Below are positions 25,923 to 34,988 of a DNA stretch of 64,000 nucleotides, one piece after another; position 1 is the first letter of the stretch; each line of letters begins with the position of its first letter. A program made the position numbers and the translations under genes. The notes beneath the pieces are model-generated. The model saw only the letters and a program-made list of their open reading frames with translations. It did no database searches and had not been told where the DNA came from. Source of the DNA: RGIG3528 sp045598045 (GTDB lineage Bacteria; Bacillota; Clostridia; Lachnospirales; Lachnospiraceae). The stretch lies in contig JAZLLG010000072.1 of assembly GCA_045598045.1 (NCBI GenBank), positions 12,386 to 76,385 of the forward strand. The letters run 5' to 3'.

Positions 25923-26780
25923 ATGAAAGAAAAGAATCCATATTATGTTATTAACGAGCCGTATGAATTGTTTTATAAGAACGGAACAACGGAGTATCCT
26001 GTAGGTGCGCATACGCATAATAAAGCGGAGATATATCTTACATTGACTGAACTCCCGGATGCTTTGTTGAATACAACCGTCTCAAAAATACCTCGCGGAA
26101 CACTTATTCTGATTCCGCCGTTCTGCGTACATCAGCTGTATCATGAAAAAAATGTACGTTATGAGCGGTACATTCTGAATTTGGATACCAAGTGGCTTGA
26201 AGATGTTGTCTTCAAAAGTCTTGAACTTACGGAATGCCTGAAACAATCGGCAACCCCGACATTGTTAACGCTCTCTGAAAAGCAATTGGACATGATTACC
26301 GAAACCATGCAGAAGGTGATAACGGATATTCCGAAAAAAGATCTGAGGAGTACGGCAGAATTTCTTAATCTGCTGGCACTAATTGAGGAAGCGGTACATC
26401 ACGCCCGGAGCAACGCAGCCGATTCGGGTATACCGGTTACGAAATCACAAAAAACCGTAAGCGAAATAATAGCCTATATAAATGAACACATAGAAAGCAA
26501 TATATCCCTGACGGATATCGAAGCACATTTTTATCTGAACAAGGATTATATCTCCCGACTGTTTGCTAAACATACGCATACATCGGTAGGACATTACATC
26601 GTCATACAGCGCATAGCAAAGGCGCAGGAGTATCTTGGCGAAGGCTATACGGTATCGCAGGTAAGCGATACTCTTGGATTTTCAAGTTATGCATATTTCT
26701 TTAAGACGTTTAAGAAGATAACCGGTATATCACCGAGTCAATACAGAAAAAATCTTCTTCAATATACTGACATGCACTAA
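25923..26780 (+). CDS. AraC-family transcriptional regulator
   Basis: A protein of 285 residues from the ATG at 25923; the frame extends 7 codons upstream to a TTG. The N-terminal cupin domain contains YPVGAHTHNKAEIYLTLTE and PRGTLILIPPFCVHQLY, the usual sugar-sensing layout. The C-terminal 100 residues hold two helix-turn-helix motifs: LTDIEAHFYLNKDYISRLF and, after AKAQEYL, VSQVSDTLGFSSYAYFFKTF ending in GISPSQYRK, the AraC signature. It probably activates the divergent isomerase-oxidoreductase operon through the direct repeats between them. A terminator follows its stop, separating it from the mannan operon. Confidence 0.92.
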   Translation: MKEKNPYYVINEPYELFYKNGTTEYPVGAHTHNKAEIYLTLTELPDALLNTTVSKIPRGTLILIPPFCVHQLYHEKNVRYERYILNLDTKWLEDVVFKSLELTECLKQSATPTLLTLSEKQLDMITETMQKVITDIPKKDLRSTAEFLNLLALIEEAVHHARSNAADSGIPVTKSQKTVSEIIAYINEHIESNISLTDIEAHFYLNKDYISRLFAKHTHTSVGHYIVIQRIAKAQEYLGEGYTVSQVSDTLGFSSYAYFFKTFKKITGISPSQYRKNLLQYTDMH

Positions 26781-26785
26781 AGGTT

Positions 26786-26828
26786 CGCAGCCGTGGCAGA
26801 CATATTTCTCCTACGGTTGCGATTTTTT
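26786..26828 (+). terminator. Intrinsic terminator after the AraC gene
   Basis: CGCAGCCGT (26786-26794) pairs with ACGGTTGCG (26813-26821) with one G-T pair, followed by TTTTTT at 26823-26828. Confidence 0.8.
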
Positions 26829-26922
26829 CGTGCGAATAACGACTATCATATCGGCTGACTGCGAGCTTACTTATGAGAAATTCATCATAATGTTGGCATG
26901 GTAAAACGATTTAGTTAATATG

Positions 26923-26962
26923 ATTAGCTAAAATTATGTAAATTTAGCTTAAATTTAGCTAA
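26923..26962 (+). promoter_or_regulatory. LacI-type operators upstream of the mannan promoter
   Basis: ATTAGCTAAAA (26923-26933) and TTTAGC (26943-26948) frame an inverted repeat that equals, but for one central base, the operator in the LacI gene promoter (18882-18904). A second palindromic copy, TTTAGCTAA, lies at 26954-26962, directly before the -35 box. Confidence 0.65.
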
Positions 26963-26969
26963 TTATGTG

Positions 26970-26998
26970 TTGAACGGCGGATTTTTTATGTATATAAT
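26970..26998 (+). promoter_or_regulatory. Main promoter of the mannan utilisation operon
   Basis: TTGAAC (26970-26975) and perfect TATAAT (26993-26998) with a 17-bp spacer. The leader runs about 130 nt to the epimerase start. Confidence 0.8.
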
Positions 26999-27083
26999 GC
27001 ACAAAAAGAAGGAACAGATATTGGCGAATGTGTACAAAAACGATGAAGAAACAATTAAAATCATGCTTTATTTAACAAATATC

Positions 27084-27103
27084 AAGCTAAAAATCAAGCT
27101 AAA
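27084..27103 (+). promoter_or_regulatory. Downstream operator half-sites in the mannan leader
   Basis: AAGCTAAA occurs at 27084-27091 and again at 27096-27103 (12-bp period). It has the same core as the upstream operators, so repression by looping or roadblock is possible. The rest of the 354-bp gap 26781-27134 holds the terminator, operators and promoter listed, and one possible 29-codon leader frame (27021-27110). Confidence 0.4.
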
Positions 27104-27134
27104 TCGATAATACATATTACGGCGGTGAATACTT

Positions 27135-28340
27135 ATGAAAATATATGACGAATTTAAAAATCATCTGGAAAGAAAGCTGATTCCTTTTTGGGAAAGGATG
27201 AAGGACGAAGAAAACGGCGGCTTCTACGGCTATATGGACGCCGGGCTCAGGATTTTACCGGAAGAGGAAAAAGGATGCATATTGAACAGTCGCATTCTTT
27301 GGTTCTTTTCAAACGCCTATATGGTACTTGGAAACGAAGAACTGAAGGACTACGCCGAACATGCCTATTTATTTCTCAGAGACAAGTGCATTGACAAAGA
27401 AAACGGCGGTGTGTTCTGGTCTCTTGACTACAAAGGCAATCCTCTTGATACGACAAAACATACATATAATCAGGCGTTTGCCATATATGCTCTTTCAAGC
27501 TATTTCGATGCGTTTGGTGATGAAGAAGCTCTCGGGCTTGCATGCAAACTGCACGGAGTAATTGAAACGAAATGTAAAGACCGGTACGGATACAAGGAAG
27601 CACAGAGCGCCGGATTCACGTGTGTTCCGAATGATAAACTTTCGGAAAACGGAGTTATGGCCGACAGAACGATGAATACATTGCTTCATGTGTTTGAGGC
27701 ATATTCGGAGCTCCTTCGGGTTGGAAAGAAATACAACCGGAAGGACATTATCGAAAGCACTGCAAATGAGCTGAAAAGTATTCTGAAAACGATAAAAACA
27801 AAGATTTACAATCCGGAAAAAAAGAGACAGGAAGTGTTCTTTGATAACGATATGAACTCGCTCATAGACCTTCATTCTTATGGACATGATATTGAAACAG
27901 CCTGGCTTTTGGACAGAGGACTTGAGATACTTGATAATGAAGTGTATACGCAGATGCTCGGTCCGATAAGCGAAACGCTTGAAAATACAATAATCAACAC
28001 TGCCTACAACAATCATTCTCTCGACAATGAATGTGAGAAAGGAATTGTTAACGAGTGGCGTATATGGTGGGTTCAGGCAGAAGCCGTTGTAGGGTTCTAT
28101 AATGCCTTCATGAAACGACAAAACACAAACCCCGCACAGGCAGAAAGATTTAAAACTGCCGCACTGGATATATGGGAGTTCATACAAAAAAGCCAGACGG
28201 ACAAGAGGGCCGGGGGCGAATGGTTCTGGCGAGTAGACAAAAGCGGAGAGCCGGATCCCGAGAAGCCCGTTGTTGAACCATGGAAATGCCCTTACCATAA
28301 CGGACGAATGTGCATGGAAATGATGCGAAGAACAAAATGA
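27135..28340 (+). CDS. Cellobiose 2-epimerase (AGE family)
   Basis: A protein of 401 residues, the usual length of cellobiose 2-epimerases, with no signal peptide. The alpha/alpha barrel motifs are ENGGFYGYMD at the start, RILWFFSNAY near residue 53, GGVFWSLDYKG near 94 and TYNQAF near 112. The catalytic histidines appear as H251 in SYGHDIE and H388 in CPYHNGRMCME. It turns the reducing-end mannose of beta-1,4-mannobiose into glucose, giving mannosylglucose for the phosphorylase encoded 16 bp downstream. That coupling with GH130 is the hallmark of intracellular mannan breakdown in Ruminococcus albus and Roseburia. It is the first gene of the operon. Confidence 0.92.
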   Translation: MKIYDEFKNHLERKLIPFWERMKDEENGGFYGYMDAGLRILPEEEKGCILNSRILWFFSNAYMVLGNEELKDYAEHAYLFLRDKCIDKENGGVFWSLDYKGNPLDTTKHTYNQAFAIYALSSYFDAFGDEEALGLACKLHGVIETKCKDRYGYKEAQSAGFTCVPNDKLSENGVMADRTMNTLLHVFEAYSELLRVGKKYNRKDIIESTANELKSILKTIKTKIYNPEKKRQEVFFDNDMNSLIDLHSYGHDIETAWLLDRGLEILDNEVYTQMLGPISETLENTIINTAYNNHSLDNECEKGIVNEWRIWWVQAEAVVGFYNAFMKRQNTNPAQAERFKTAALDIWEFIQKSQTDKRAGGEWFWRVDKSGEPDPEKPVVEPWKCPYHNGRMCMEMMRRTK

Positions 28341-28356
28341 CAGAAAGGAATACAAG

Positions 28357-29541
28357 ATGATTCACGAGAGATATTACGTAGAACTTGAAAAGCAGGAAAA
28401 ACTTATTAATCGTCCAAACAACGTTAATAAGGATTTTTATAACGGTATTTTTGAACGCTATGAACATCCGGTTCTTACAAGAGAACATGCACCTGTTATT
28501 TGGCGATATGACGTAAGCAAGGAAACGAATCCGTTCTTTATGGAGCGTCTCGGAATCAATGCGGTAATGAATTCCGGTGCCATTAAGCTTAACGGCAAGT
28601 ACATCCTTGTTGCCCGCGTCGAAGGAGCAGACAGAAAGTCATTCTTTGCGGTTGCCGAAAGTGACAGCCCGACGGAAGGATTCCGGTTCAGGGATATGCC
28701 GGTTGTTCTTCCCGACACATGTCCGGAAGAAACAAACGTATACGATATGCGGCTTACACAGCACGAAGATGGCTGGATTTACGGAGTGTTCTGTTCGGAA
28801 AGCAAGGATACCGCTTCTGCGGATCTCTCTGCAGCGGTTGCAGCGGCAGGCATTGTGAGGACAAAGGATCTTGTGAACTGGGAAAGACTCCCGAATCTCG
28901 TTACACTTCATTCACCTCAGCAAAGGAATGTTGTTCTTCATCCTGAGTTTGTTGATGGAAAATATGCATTTTACACACGCCCTATGGACGATTTTATCGA
29001 AACAGGTTCAGGCGGCGGAATAGGCTTTGGGCTTTGCGAAGACATAACACATGCGGTAATAGACGAAGAAAAAATGACTTCGCTCAGAAAATACCACACC
29101 ATTACTGAAGTAAAGAACGGTGCGGGCGCAGTGCCCATAAAGACCGACAAGGGCTGGATACATATCGCACATGGTGTAAGAAACACGGCGGCCGGCCTTC
29201 GTTACGTTATATACGCGTTTGCCACAGCTCTTGACGATCCTTCAAAAATAATTGCCGAGCCCGGTGGACTTCTTATAGGACCGCGAGGCGATGAACGTGT
29301 CGGAGACGTTTCAAACGTTACATTTACAAACGGAGCCATCGTTGATGACGATGGAAGAGTATACATTTACTACGCCTCAAGCGATACGAGACTTCATGTT
29401 GCGGCAACGGATCTGGAACGCCTTAAGGACTATGTATTTAATACTCCCGAAGACCCTCTTCGTTCACCTGACTGCGTGAAACAGAGAGTTGGCCTTATTG
29501 AAAAGAACTTGAAGGAGCTTGGGAAACAGGGGGAAAGATGA
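28357..29541 (+). CDS. GH130 mannosylglucose phosphorylase
   Basis: A protein of 394 residues without a signal peptide. The five-bladed beta-propeller family GH130 is shown by NAVMNSGAIKLNGKYILVAR, the catalytic acid D130 in NVYDMRLT, and the phosphate-binding residues expected near HGVRNTAAGLRY. The length and the RVEGADRKSFFAVAESDSPTE segment fit subfamily 1, whose members split 4-O-beta-mannosyl-glucose with phosphate into mannose-1-phosphate and glucose. It directly follows the epimerase that makes this substrate. The stop overlaps the GH26 start by 4 bp. Confidence 0.92.
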   Translation: MIHERYYVELEKQEKLINRPNNVNKDFYNGIFERYEHPVLTREHAPVIWRYDVSKETNPFFMERLGINAVMNSGAIKLNGKYILVARVEGADRKSFFAVAESDSPTEGFRFRDMPVVLPDTCPEETNVYDMRLTQHEDGWIYGVFCSESKDTASADLSAAVAAAGIVRTKDLVNWERLPNLVTLHSPQQRNVVLHPEFVDGKYAFYTRPMDDFIETGSGGGIGFGLCEDITHAVIDEEKMTSLRKYHTITEVKNGAGAVPIKTDKGWIHIAHGVRNTAAGLRYVIYAFATALDDPSKIIAEPGGLLIGPRGDERVGDVSNVTFTNGAIVDDDGRVYIYYASSDTRLHVAATDLERLKDYVFNTPEDPLRSPDCVKQRVGLIEKNLKELGKQGER

Positions 29542-31094
29542 GAAGAATTTTAAAAGGATTGATATGGACAGCAGCATGTGTTGCAGTGGCAGCGGCGGTT
29601 TCGGCATTTTCGGGATGCGGCTATGACGGCCCTGCGGTTGTTACCGCTACACCTATGCCTTCCAACACGCCTTCTCCCACGGTTACTCCAACACCATACA
29701 TTATGAAAACAATAGGTCGCTTTGAAGCGGAAGACGGAAAAATGAACGGTAACTGTCACGTTGTTGAGATAAAGGGCAGCAGGCAGATATCCGGAGAAGC
29801 GTATGTTGACGGCTTTGAGCAGGATGAAGATTACGTGACAATAAACGCCGAAATCCCCGAAGATGGGTTTTATGATCTTATTTTCAGGTTAAAAAGTAAA
29901 GGCGGAGAAAAAACGAATTTTGTCTACGTTGACGGTAATCATGTAGGCGACATCTACATTAAAAACGATCTTCTGAATGATGCTGTTGTCGGGCGTATTT
30001 ATTTGTCTCACGGAACTCACGAGATTGAAGTACGTAAATCCTGGGGCTGGATATGCCTGGACTATTGTGAAATCACTACTGCAGCGCCTATCAGTGAGGG
30101 AACATATATGATAGCTAAGAAACTTTCCAATCCCAATGCATCTGACAATACAAAACGTCTGTTCAGTTATCTGGTTGACATTTACGGAAAGAACTTCCTT
30201 TCCGGGCAGGTGTGCGACGAAGGAATGTACGGCGGTGAAATACAGGTTATCAAAAATACAACCGGTAAAATGCCTGCAATTCTTTCCATGGACTTTATGA
30301 ATTACACACCATCAAGACCGGATGGCGGACTCGGCCACACGGTTGAATTTGCGAAGCAGTGGGATGCGGCAGGGGGAATCGTTGAATTCCATTGGCATTG
30401 GACTGTGGGAGAGAAGTACTGGACTCCCGGGCCGTGGTACTCCACATTCTACACGGAAAAGACAAACTTCAGCCTGAAAAAAGCGTTGAACGGCCAGGAC
30501 AAAGAAGGATACGAAATGCTTTTGAACGACATCGACTGTATTGCGAAACTTCTTAAACAGCTGGCAGATGAGGACATCCCCGTCATTTTCAGACCACTTC
30601 ACGAAGCTTCCGGCGGATGGTTCTGGTGGGGCGCAAGCGGCGCTGAGGCATACAAAGAACTGTACATACTCCTTTATGACAAACTTACGAATGAGTATGG
30701 CCTTAACAATATCATCTGGCTTTGGAACGGCCAGGCAGCAGACTGGTATCCCGGTGACGAGTACTGTGACATTATGGGCACCGATATTTATCCCGGAGAA
30801 AAGGTCTACACCTCACAGGTTTCAAAATATCTTGAGGTTGCAGGATGGTCAGATGAACAGAAACCGGTTTACCTTTCCGAATGCGGATGCATCTTTGATC
30901 CTGAGCTTGCGGCAAGAGACGGAGCGTGGTGGGGATGCTGGTGCGTATGGTGCGGTGAATTCGTTAAGAATCCGACCTTTAACAAAATCAGTGAACAGTA
31001 CACAGAAGCCTATATGATGAAAAAAGCTTACGACAGCGAATACGTAATCACTCTCGATGAGCTTCCGGATTTAAAAACATACCCTATGGAGTAG
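29538..31094 (+). CDS. GH26 endo-beta-mannanase lipoprotein with CBM
   Basis: A protein of 518 residues. The signal peptide with lipobox (SAFSGC, Cys near residue 31) is followed by a Thr-Pro linker with repeated TPxP. Residues 57-175 are a CBM35-like module (RFEAEDGKMNG, then GFYDLIFRLKS, ending in CLDYCEI). The GH26 barrel covers about residues 185-505. The acid/base is E356 in RPLHEASGGWFWWG, the nucleophile E448 in YLSECG, and FHWHW lies near residue 285. The enzyme is therefore a surface-anchored mannanase that cuts mannan to oligosaccharides. It is the only extracellular glycosidase of the operon. It overlaps the GH130 gene by 4 bp and precedes a solute-binding protein. Confidence 0.93.
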   Translation: MRRILKGLIWTAACVAVAAAVSAFSGCGYDGPAVVTATPMPSNTPSPTVTPTPYIMKTIGRFEAEDGKMNGNCHVVEIKGSRQISGEAYVDGFEQDEDYVTINAEIPEDGFYDLIFRLKSKGGEKTNFVYVDGNHVGDIYIKNDLLNDAVVGRIYLSHGTHEIEVRKSWGWICLDYCEITTAAPISEGTYMIAKKLSNPNASDNTKRLFSYLVDIYGKNFLSGQVCDEGMYGGEIQVIKNTTGKMPAILSMDFMNYTPSRPDGGLGHTVEFAKQWDAAGGIVEFHWHWTVGEKYWTPGPWYSTFYTEKTNFSLKKALNGQDKEGYEMLLNDIDCIAKLLKQLADEDIPVIFRPLHEASGGWFWWGASGAEAYKELYILLYDKLTNEYGLNNIIWLWNGQAADWYPGDEYCDIMGTDIYPGEKVYTSQVSKYLEVAGWSDEQKPVYLSECGCIFDPELAARDGAWWGCWCVWCGEFVKNPTFNKISEQYTEAYMMKKAYDSEYVITLDELPDLKTYPME

Positions 31095-31098
31095 GACG

Positions 31099-34083
31099 AT
31101 GAAAACTTTCAACGTTAAAAAAATAATAGCACTCGGTCTTGCCTTGCTGATGGCAATCTCTTTAATCCCGTCAACAGTAAGAATCATGGCAAAGACAGAT
31201 AAATCCATGGAAGAATACGAGGATATTATTTCCACATACAACATAGGAGACGGAGTAAAGGCATATAACGACTATCTTGCAGGATATATGCAGGCATCAC
31301 GGCCGAAGAATGCAATCGTTGCCGAAGCAGGTGACTTTGTAAGGTATGAGGAAGCAGGCTCTCCGGCTGCTCCCGCAATATATGAAGATTTTGACGGAAG
31401 AGCCGGGGCAAGCGTGCTTACAAGTGAAGACTCGCTCATTGAACTGGAAATCGATGTGAAGGAGGCAGGGCTTTACAGCATGTCTTTGGAATATTACCCG
31501 GTTGAAGGAAAAAGCTCAGACATTCAAAGAAGCATATTCATTGACGGCGAACTTCCTTTTAAGGAATTTTCCATCGTATCTTTTCCGAGAGTGTGGGAGA
31601 GCCACGTTGAGGAGAGCTACGTTGACGAAAACGGCGTAACCGTAAAAGTTTGGAAAGCTGACAATCAGGGCAATCAGGAAAAACCCGAAAGCGTTGAAAT
31701 ACCCGAGTGGCAGACACGATACACTTACGACTCAAACGGCTACATAAAAGAAGCATTAAGCGTTTATCTTTCTGCCGGAAAGCATACGGTCACACTTATG
31801 TCCGTGAGAGAGCCTATGCTCCTTGGAAGCATCAGGTTTGACAATGCTTCCGCACCGCTTCCTTACGAGACCGTCAAGGCAGACTGGGAAGCAAAAGGAG
31901 CAGTCGACTACAAGGGCGGTAACATCGTAATTGAAGGAGAATACGCTTCCAAAACATCTTCACAGATGCTTTATCCTCAGCAGGATCAGGCTTCCGCGCA
32001 GGTGAGTCCCGCAAGCCCGAAGGAACTTCTAAACAACATTATCGGCGGCAATTCGTGGAGACTTGTCGGCCAGTGGATTGAATGGAGCTTTATTGTTCCG
32101 GAAACCGGGCTGTACGAAATATCCATGCGTGACAAACAGAATTTCTCGCGAGGTGTTGAAGTATCAAGAAGAATAACCATTGACGGAGCAGTTCCGTTTG
32201 AGGAGCTTTCCGCCTACGGCTTCGGATACAAACAGGACTGGCGTGTTGATACGATTTCCGATCAAAACGGAACGCCTTATAAGTTCTTCCTTGAAAAAGG
32301 TGCGCATACAATCCGTATGGAAGTTGTTCTCGGAGACTTTGCCGAAATTGTCGGTGAAGTTCAGGAAGCACTTCAGCAGCTTAACGGTATTTACAGAGAA
32401 ATAATCAAAATTACCGGTGTATCTCCGGATACAAACCGTGACTATGAAATTGAAGCAACACTTACGGACCTGACGTCCGAACTCATTGAAGCAAAGGCAC
32501 TGGTGGATTCGGCGCTTTCAAAGCTTGAGATTGTTGCAGGAAGAAACTCGGATAAAAAGACCGTCCTTCTTACAATGAGCGACCAGCTCGAGGAACTCAT
32601 CGAGGACAATGATTACGTTGTGCGTGTCCTCGGATCGTTTAAAACAAACATAAGAGCACTCGGAACATGGATTACCAATGTAATATCACAGCCTTTGGCA
32701 ATTGACGCCATTTCCGTACACGCCCCCGGTGCAGATGCGGGTTTTGAAAAAGCAGGCTTCTTCAAGAAACTCGCACATGAAATTAACAGACTTTATTACT
32801 CCTTTGTAATTGATTACAACCGTATCGGAAATGTTTCTACGGATAAGGACGCAACGACCATTACTTTGTGGATAGGTTCCGGACGAGATCAGGCAAACGT
32901 AATCAAACAGCTTATCGATGAAAGCTTTACTCCCGAAACGGGGGTTTCGGTAAATGTTCAGCTTGTTGATATGAACACGTTGCTTAAGGCTTCACTTGTC
33001 GGAGAGGGGCCGGATGTTGCCATTCAGGTGGCGAGCACGAATACCCCCGCAGGCAGCGTTTTGTATACGGGAAACGACACACCGGTTAATTACGGCGTTC
33101 GTAACGCGGTGCTTGACATAACCCAATTCCCCGATTACCGCGAAGTGCTGGAGCGCTTCCCGGAAGCCGTTACAACGCAGTTTTCCTACGATGGAGCAAT
33201 ATATGCTCTTCCGGAAACAATAACCTTCCCGGTTATGTTCTATCGTAAGGATATTCTTGCCGAAATCGGACTTGAAGTTCCGGAAACATGGGACGAAGTA
33301 AAGGTGGCTATGACGGTGCTTGCAAAGAATCAGATGCAGTTCGGAATGTCTCCGAATGAGCAGCTTTTCGCTTCTCTGCTTTTCCAGAAAGGTGGTTCAT
33401 ATTACAACGAAAGCGGAACGGCATCGGCACTGGATACCGATGTTGCGGTTGATGTTTTCAAGTCATTCTGCAATTACTACACCGACTATAAACTCGATCG
33501 TGAACTTTCCTGTCAGGAACGTTTCCGTACAGGAGAATGCCCGATCATCATAGACGACTACACTTCCTACAACAACTTTGCGGTTTCTGCTCCCGATATT
33601 GCGGGTCTTTGGAGCTTTACACGTATTCCGGGAACATTACAGGAAGATGGAAGCGTGGACAGAACGGTAGCCTGCACAGGACTTGCTTCCATGATTATGG
33701 CAGACACCGAATACGCCGAAGAGTCATGGGAATTTATCAAGTGGTGGACTTCAGCTGACATTCAGACGCTTTACGGCCGTGAAATGGAGGCTCTTATGGG
33801 ATCGTCCGCAAGAGTGCCTACCGCCAATTACGAAGCGTTTACGAATATGTCATGGCCTGTTTCGGATTTCAACGCTCTTAAGGAATCCATGCAGTGCGTT
33901 GAAGGCATACCTCAGGTTCCGGGCGGCTATTATACCTGGAGAAACGTAAACAACGCATTTTATTCCGTTGTTACGAATACGGACACATCTTCACCTCGTG
34001 AAGAACTTATGGACAAAGTAATCTATATTGACGCTGAAATACGCTACAAGATGGAAGAACTGGATATCGAAATACAAAAATAG
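31099..34083 (+). CDS. Large solute-binding protein with carbohydrate-binding-like domains
   Basis: A protein of 994 residues, about twice the normal size. It has a signal peptide (residues 1-30, no lipobox cysteine). Two related beta-sandwich domains follow at roughly 75-260 and 275-420; each has a GLYxxSMxxK/Y-like core, a RSIFIDGELPF / RRITIDGAVPF strand and a KHTVTLMSV / AHTIRMEVV strand, as in CBM35-like modules. A helical linker spans about 425-570. The bacterial extracellular solute-binding fold runs from about residue 585 (TLWIGSGRDQANVIKQLID) to the C-terminus (ESWEFIKWWTS). It is followed 8 bp later by two permease genes. The likely ligand is a mannooligosaccharide, judged by context. 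Confidence 0.85.
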   Translation: MKTFNVKKIIALGLALLMAISLIPSTVRIMAKTDKSMEEYEDIISTYNIGDGVKAYNDYLAGYMQASRPKNAIVAEAGDFVRYEEAGSPAAPAIYEDFDGRAGASVLTSEDSLIELEIDVKEAGLYSMSLEYYPVEGKSSDIQRSIFIDGELPFKEFSIVSFPRVWESHVEESYVDENGVTVKVWKADNQGNQEKPESVEIPEWQTRYTYDSNGYIKEALSVYLSAGKHTVTLMSVREPMLLGSIRFDNASAPLPYETVKADWEAKGAVDYKGGNIVIEGEYASKTSSQMLYPQQDQASAQVSPASPKELLNNIIGGNSWRLVGQWIEWSFIVPETGLYEISMRDKQNFSRGVEVSRRITIDGAVPFEELSAYGFGYKQDWRVDTISDQNGTPYKFFLEKGAHTIRMEVVLGDFAEIVGEVQEALQQLNGIYREIIKITGVSPDTNRDYEIEATLTDLTSELIEAKALVDSALSKLEIVAGRNSDKKTVLLTMSDQLEELIEDNDYVVRVLGSFKTNIRALGTWITNVISQPLAIDAISVHAPGADAGFEKAGFFKKLAHEINRLYYSFVIDYNRIGNVSTDKDATTITLWIGSGRDQANVIKQLIDESFTPETGVSVNVQLVDMNTLLKASLVGEGPDVAIQVASTNTPAGSVLYTGNDTPVNYGVRNAVLDITQFPDYREVLERFPEAVTTQFSYDGAIYALPETITFPVMFYRKDILAEIGLEVPETWDEVKVAMTVLAKNQMQFGMSPNEQLFASLLFQKGGSYYNESGTASALDTDVAVDVFKSFCNYYTDYKLDRELSCQERFRTGECPIIIDDYTSYNNFAVSAPDIAGLWSFTRIPGTLQEDGSVDRTVACTGLASMIMADTEYAEESWEFIKWWTSADIQTLYGREMEALMGSSARVPTANYEAFTNMSWPVSDFNALKESMQCVEGIPQVPGGYYTWRNVNNAFYSVVTNTDTSSPREELMDKVIYIDAEIRYKMEELDIEIQK

Positions 34084-34091
34084 GAGAAAAT

Positions 34092-34988
34092 ATGCTTAAG
34101 AATCTTTTTTACAGAATTAAAAAATCAAGAGCAAGCTATGCAATGCTGGCGCCGTATTTTATCCTTTTCACGTTTTTCACGATTATTCCGGTGCTCATGT
34201 CCATCGGTCTTTCCTTCACCTACTACAATATGCTGGAAATGCCGCAGTTTGTAGGGTGGAAAAACTATGTAAAGCTTTTCCTTGAGGATGACATCTTCAT
34301 GATTTCCCTCAGAAATACCCTCATTCTTGCAGTAATAACAGGCCCGGTTTCATACCTTCTCTGCCTGCTTTTTGCATGGATAATCAACGAGTTTACAGGG
34401 TGGCTTCGAGCTTTTCTTACACTGATATTTTATGCTCCTTCCATTTGCGGAAATGCTTATGTCGTATGGAACCTTATTCTTTCCGGAGACCGTTACGGAT
34501 ACCTTAACGGTATTCTGATTAAGCTCGGCATTATGGATGAAGCGGTACAGTGGATGAAAACGGAGAAATATGTTCTTCCGATGCTTATCGTCGTGCAGCT
34601 CTGGCTGTCACTCGGAACGGGCTTTCTGTCCTTCATTGCAGGCCTTCAGACAGTAGACAAAACGCTTTACGAAGCGGCTGCTCTGGATGGCATCAAAAAC
34701 CGCTGGCAGGAACTTTGGCACGTTACACTTCCTTCCATGAAACCCCAGCTCCTTTTCGGTGCCGTTATGCAGATTACAACAAGCTTTGCGATATGTGACG
34801 TAAGCACCCAGCTGGCGGGCAACCCTTCCGTAAACTATGCGGGAGCTACGGTCGTAACACATCTTCTCGACTATGGTACTGTCAGATTCGAAATGGGCTA
34901 TGCTTCGGCAATTGCAACCGTGCTTTTCCTTCTTATGGTCGGCACCAATAAAATCATCCAGAAACTTATGGGAAGGGTTGGTGCGTAA
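34092..34988 (+). CDS. Sugar ABC transporter permease, MalF-type (pair 1)
   Basis: A protein of 298 residues with six membrane helices. The ATPase-coupling EAA loop is EAAALDGIKNRWQELWHVTLP near residue 195 (given in two parts: EAAALDG and WHVTLPSMKPQLL). The N-terminal helix with the conserved MLAPYFILFTFFTIIP matches MalF/UgpA-type permeases. It pairs with the MalG-type permease that starts directly at its stop. The ATPase must come from elsewhere, as none is encoded in the operon. Confidence 0.93.
   Translation: MLKNLFYRIKKSRASYAMLAPYFILFTFFTIIPVLMSIGLSFTYYNMLEMPQFVGWKNYVKLFLEDDIFMISLRNTLILAVITGPVSYLLCLLFAWIINEFTGWLRAFLTLIFYAPSICGNAYVVWNLILSGDRYGYLNGILIKLGIMDEAVQWMKTEKYVLPMLIVVQLWLSLGTGFLSFIAGLQTVDKTLYEAAALDGIKNRWQELWHVTLPSMKPQLLFGAVMQITTSFAICDVSTQLAGNPSVNYAGATVVTHLLDYGTVRFEMGYASAIATVLFLLMVGTNKIIQKLMGRVGA

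Noticed and set aside
27495..28355. 286-codon minus-strand frame over the epimerase gene
   Set aside because: Shadow frame; the epimerase on the plus strand has all active-site motifs.
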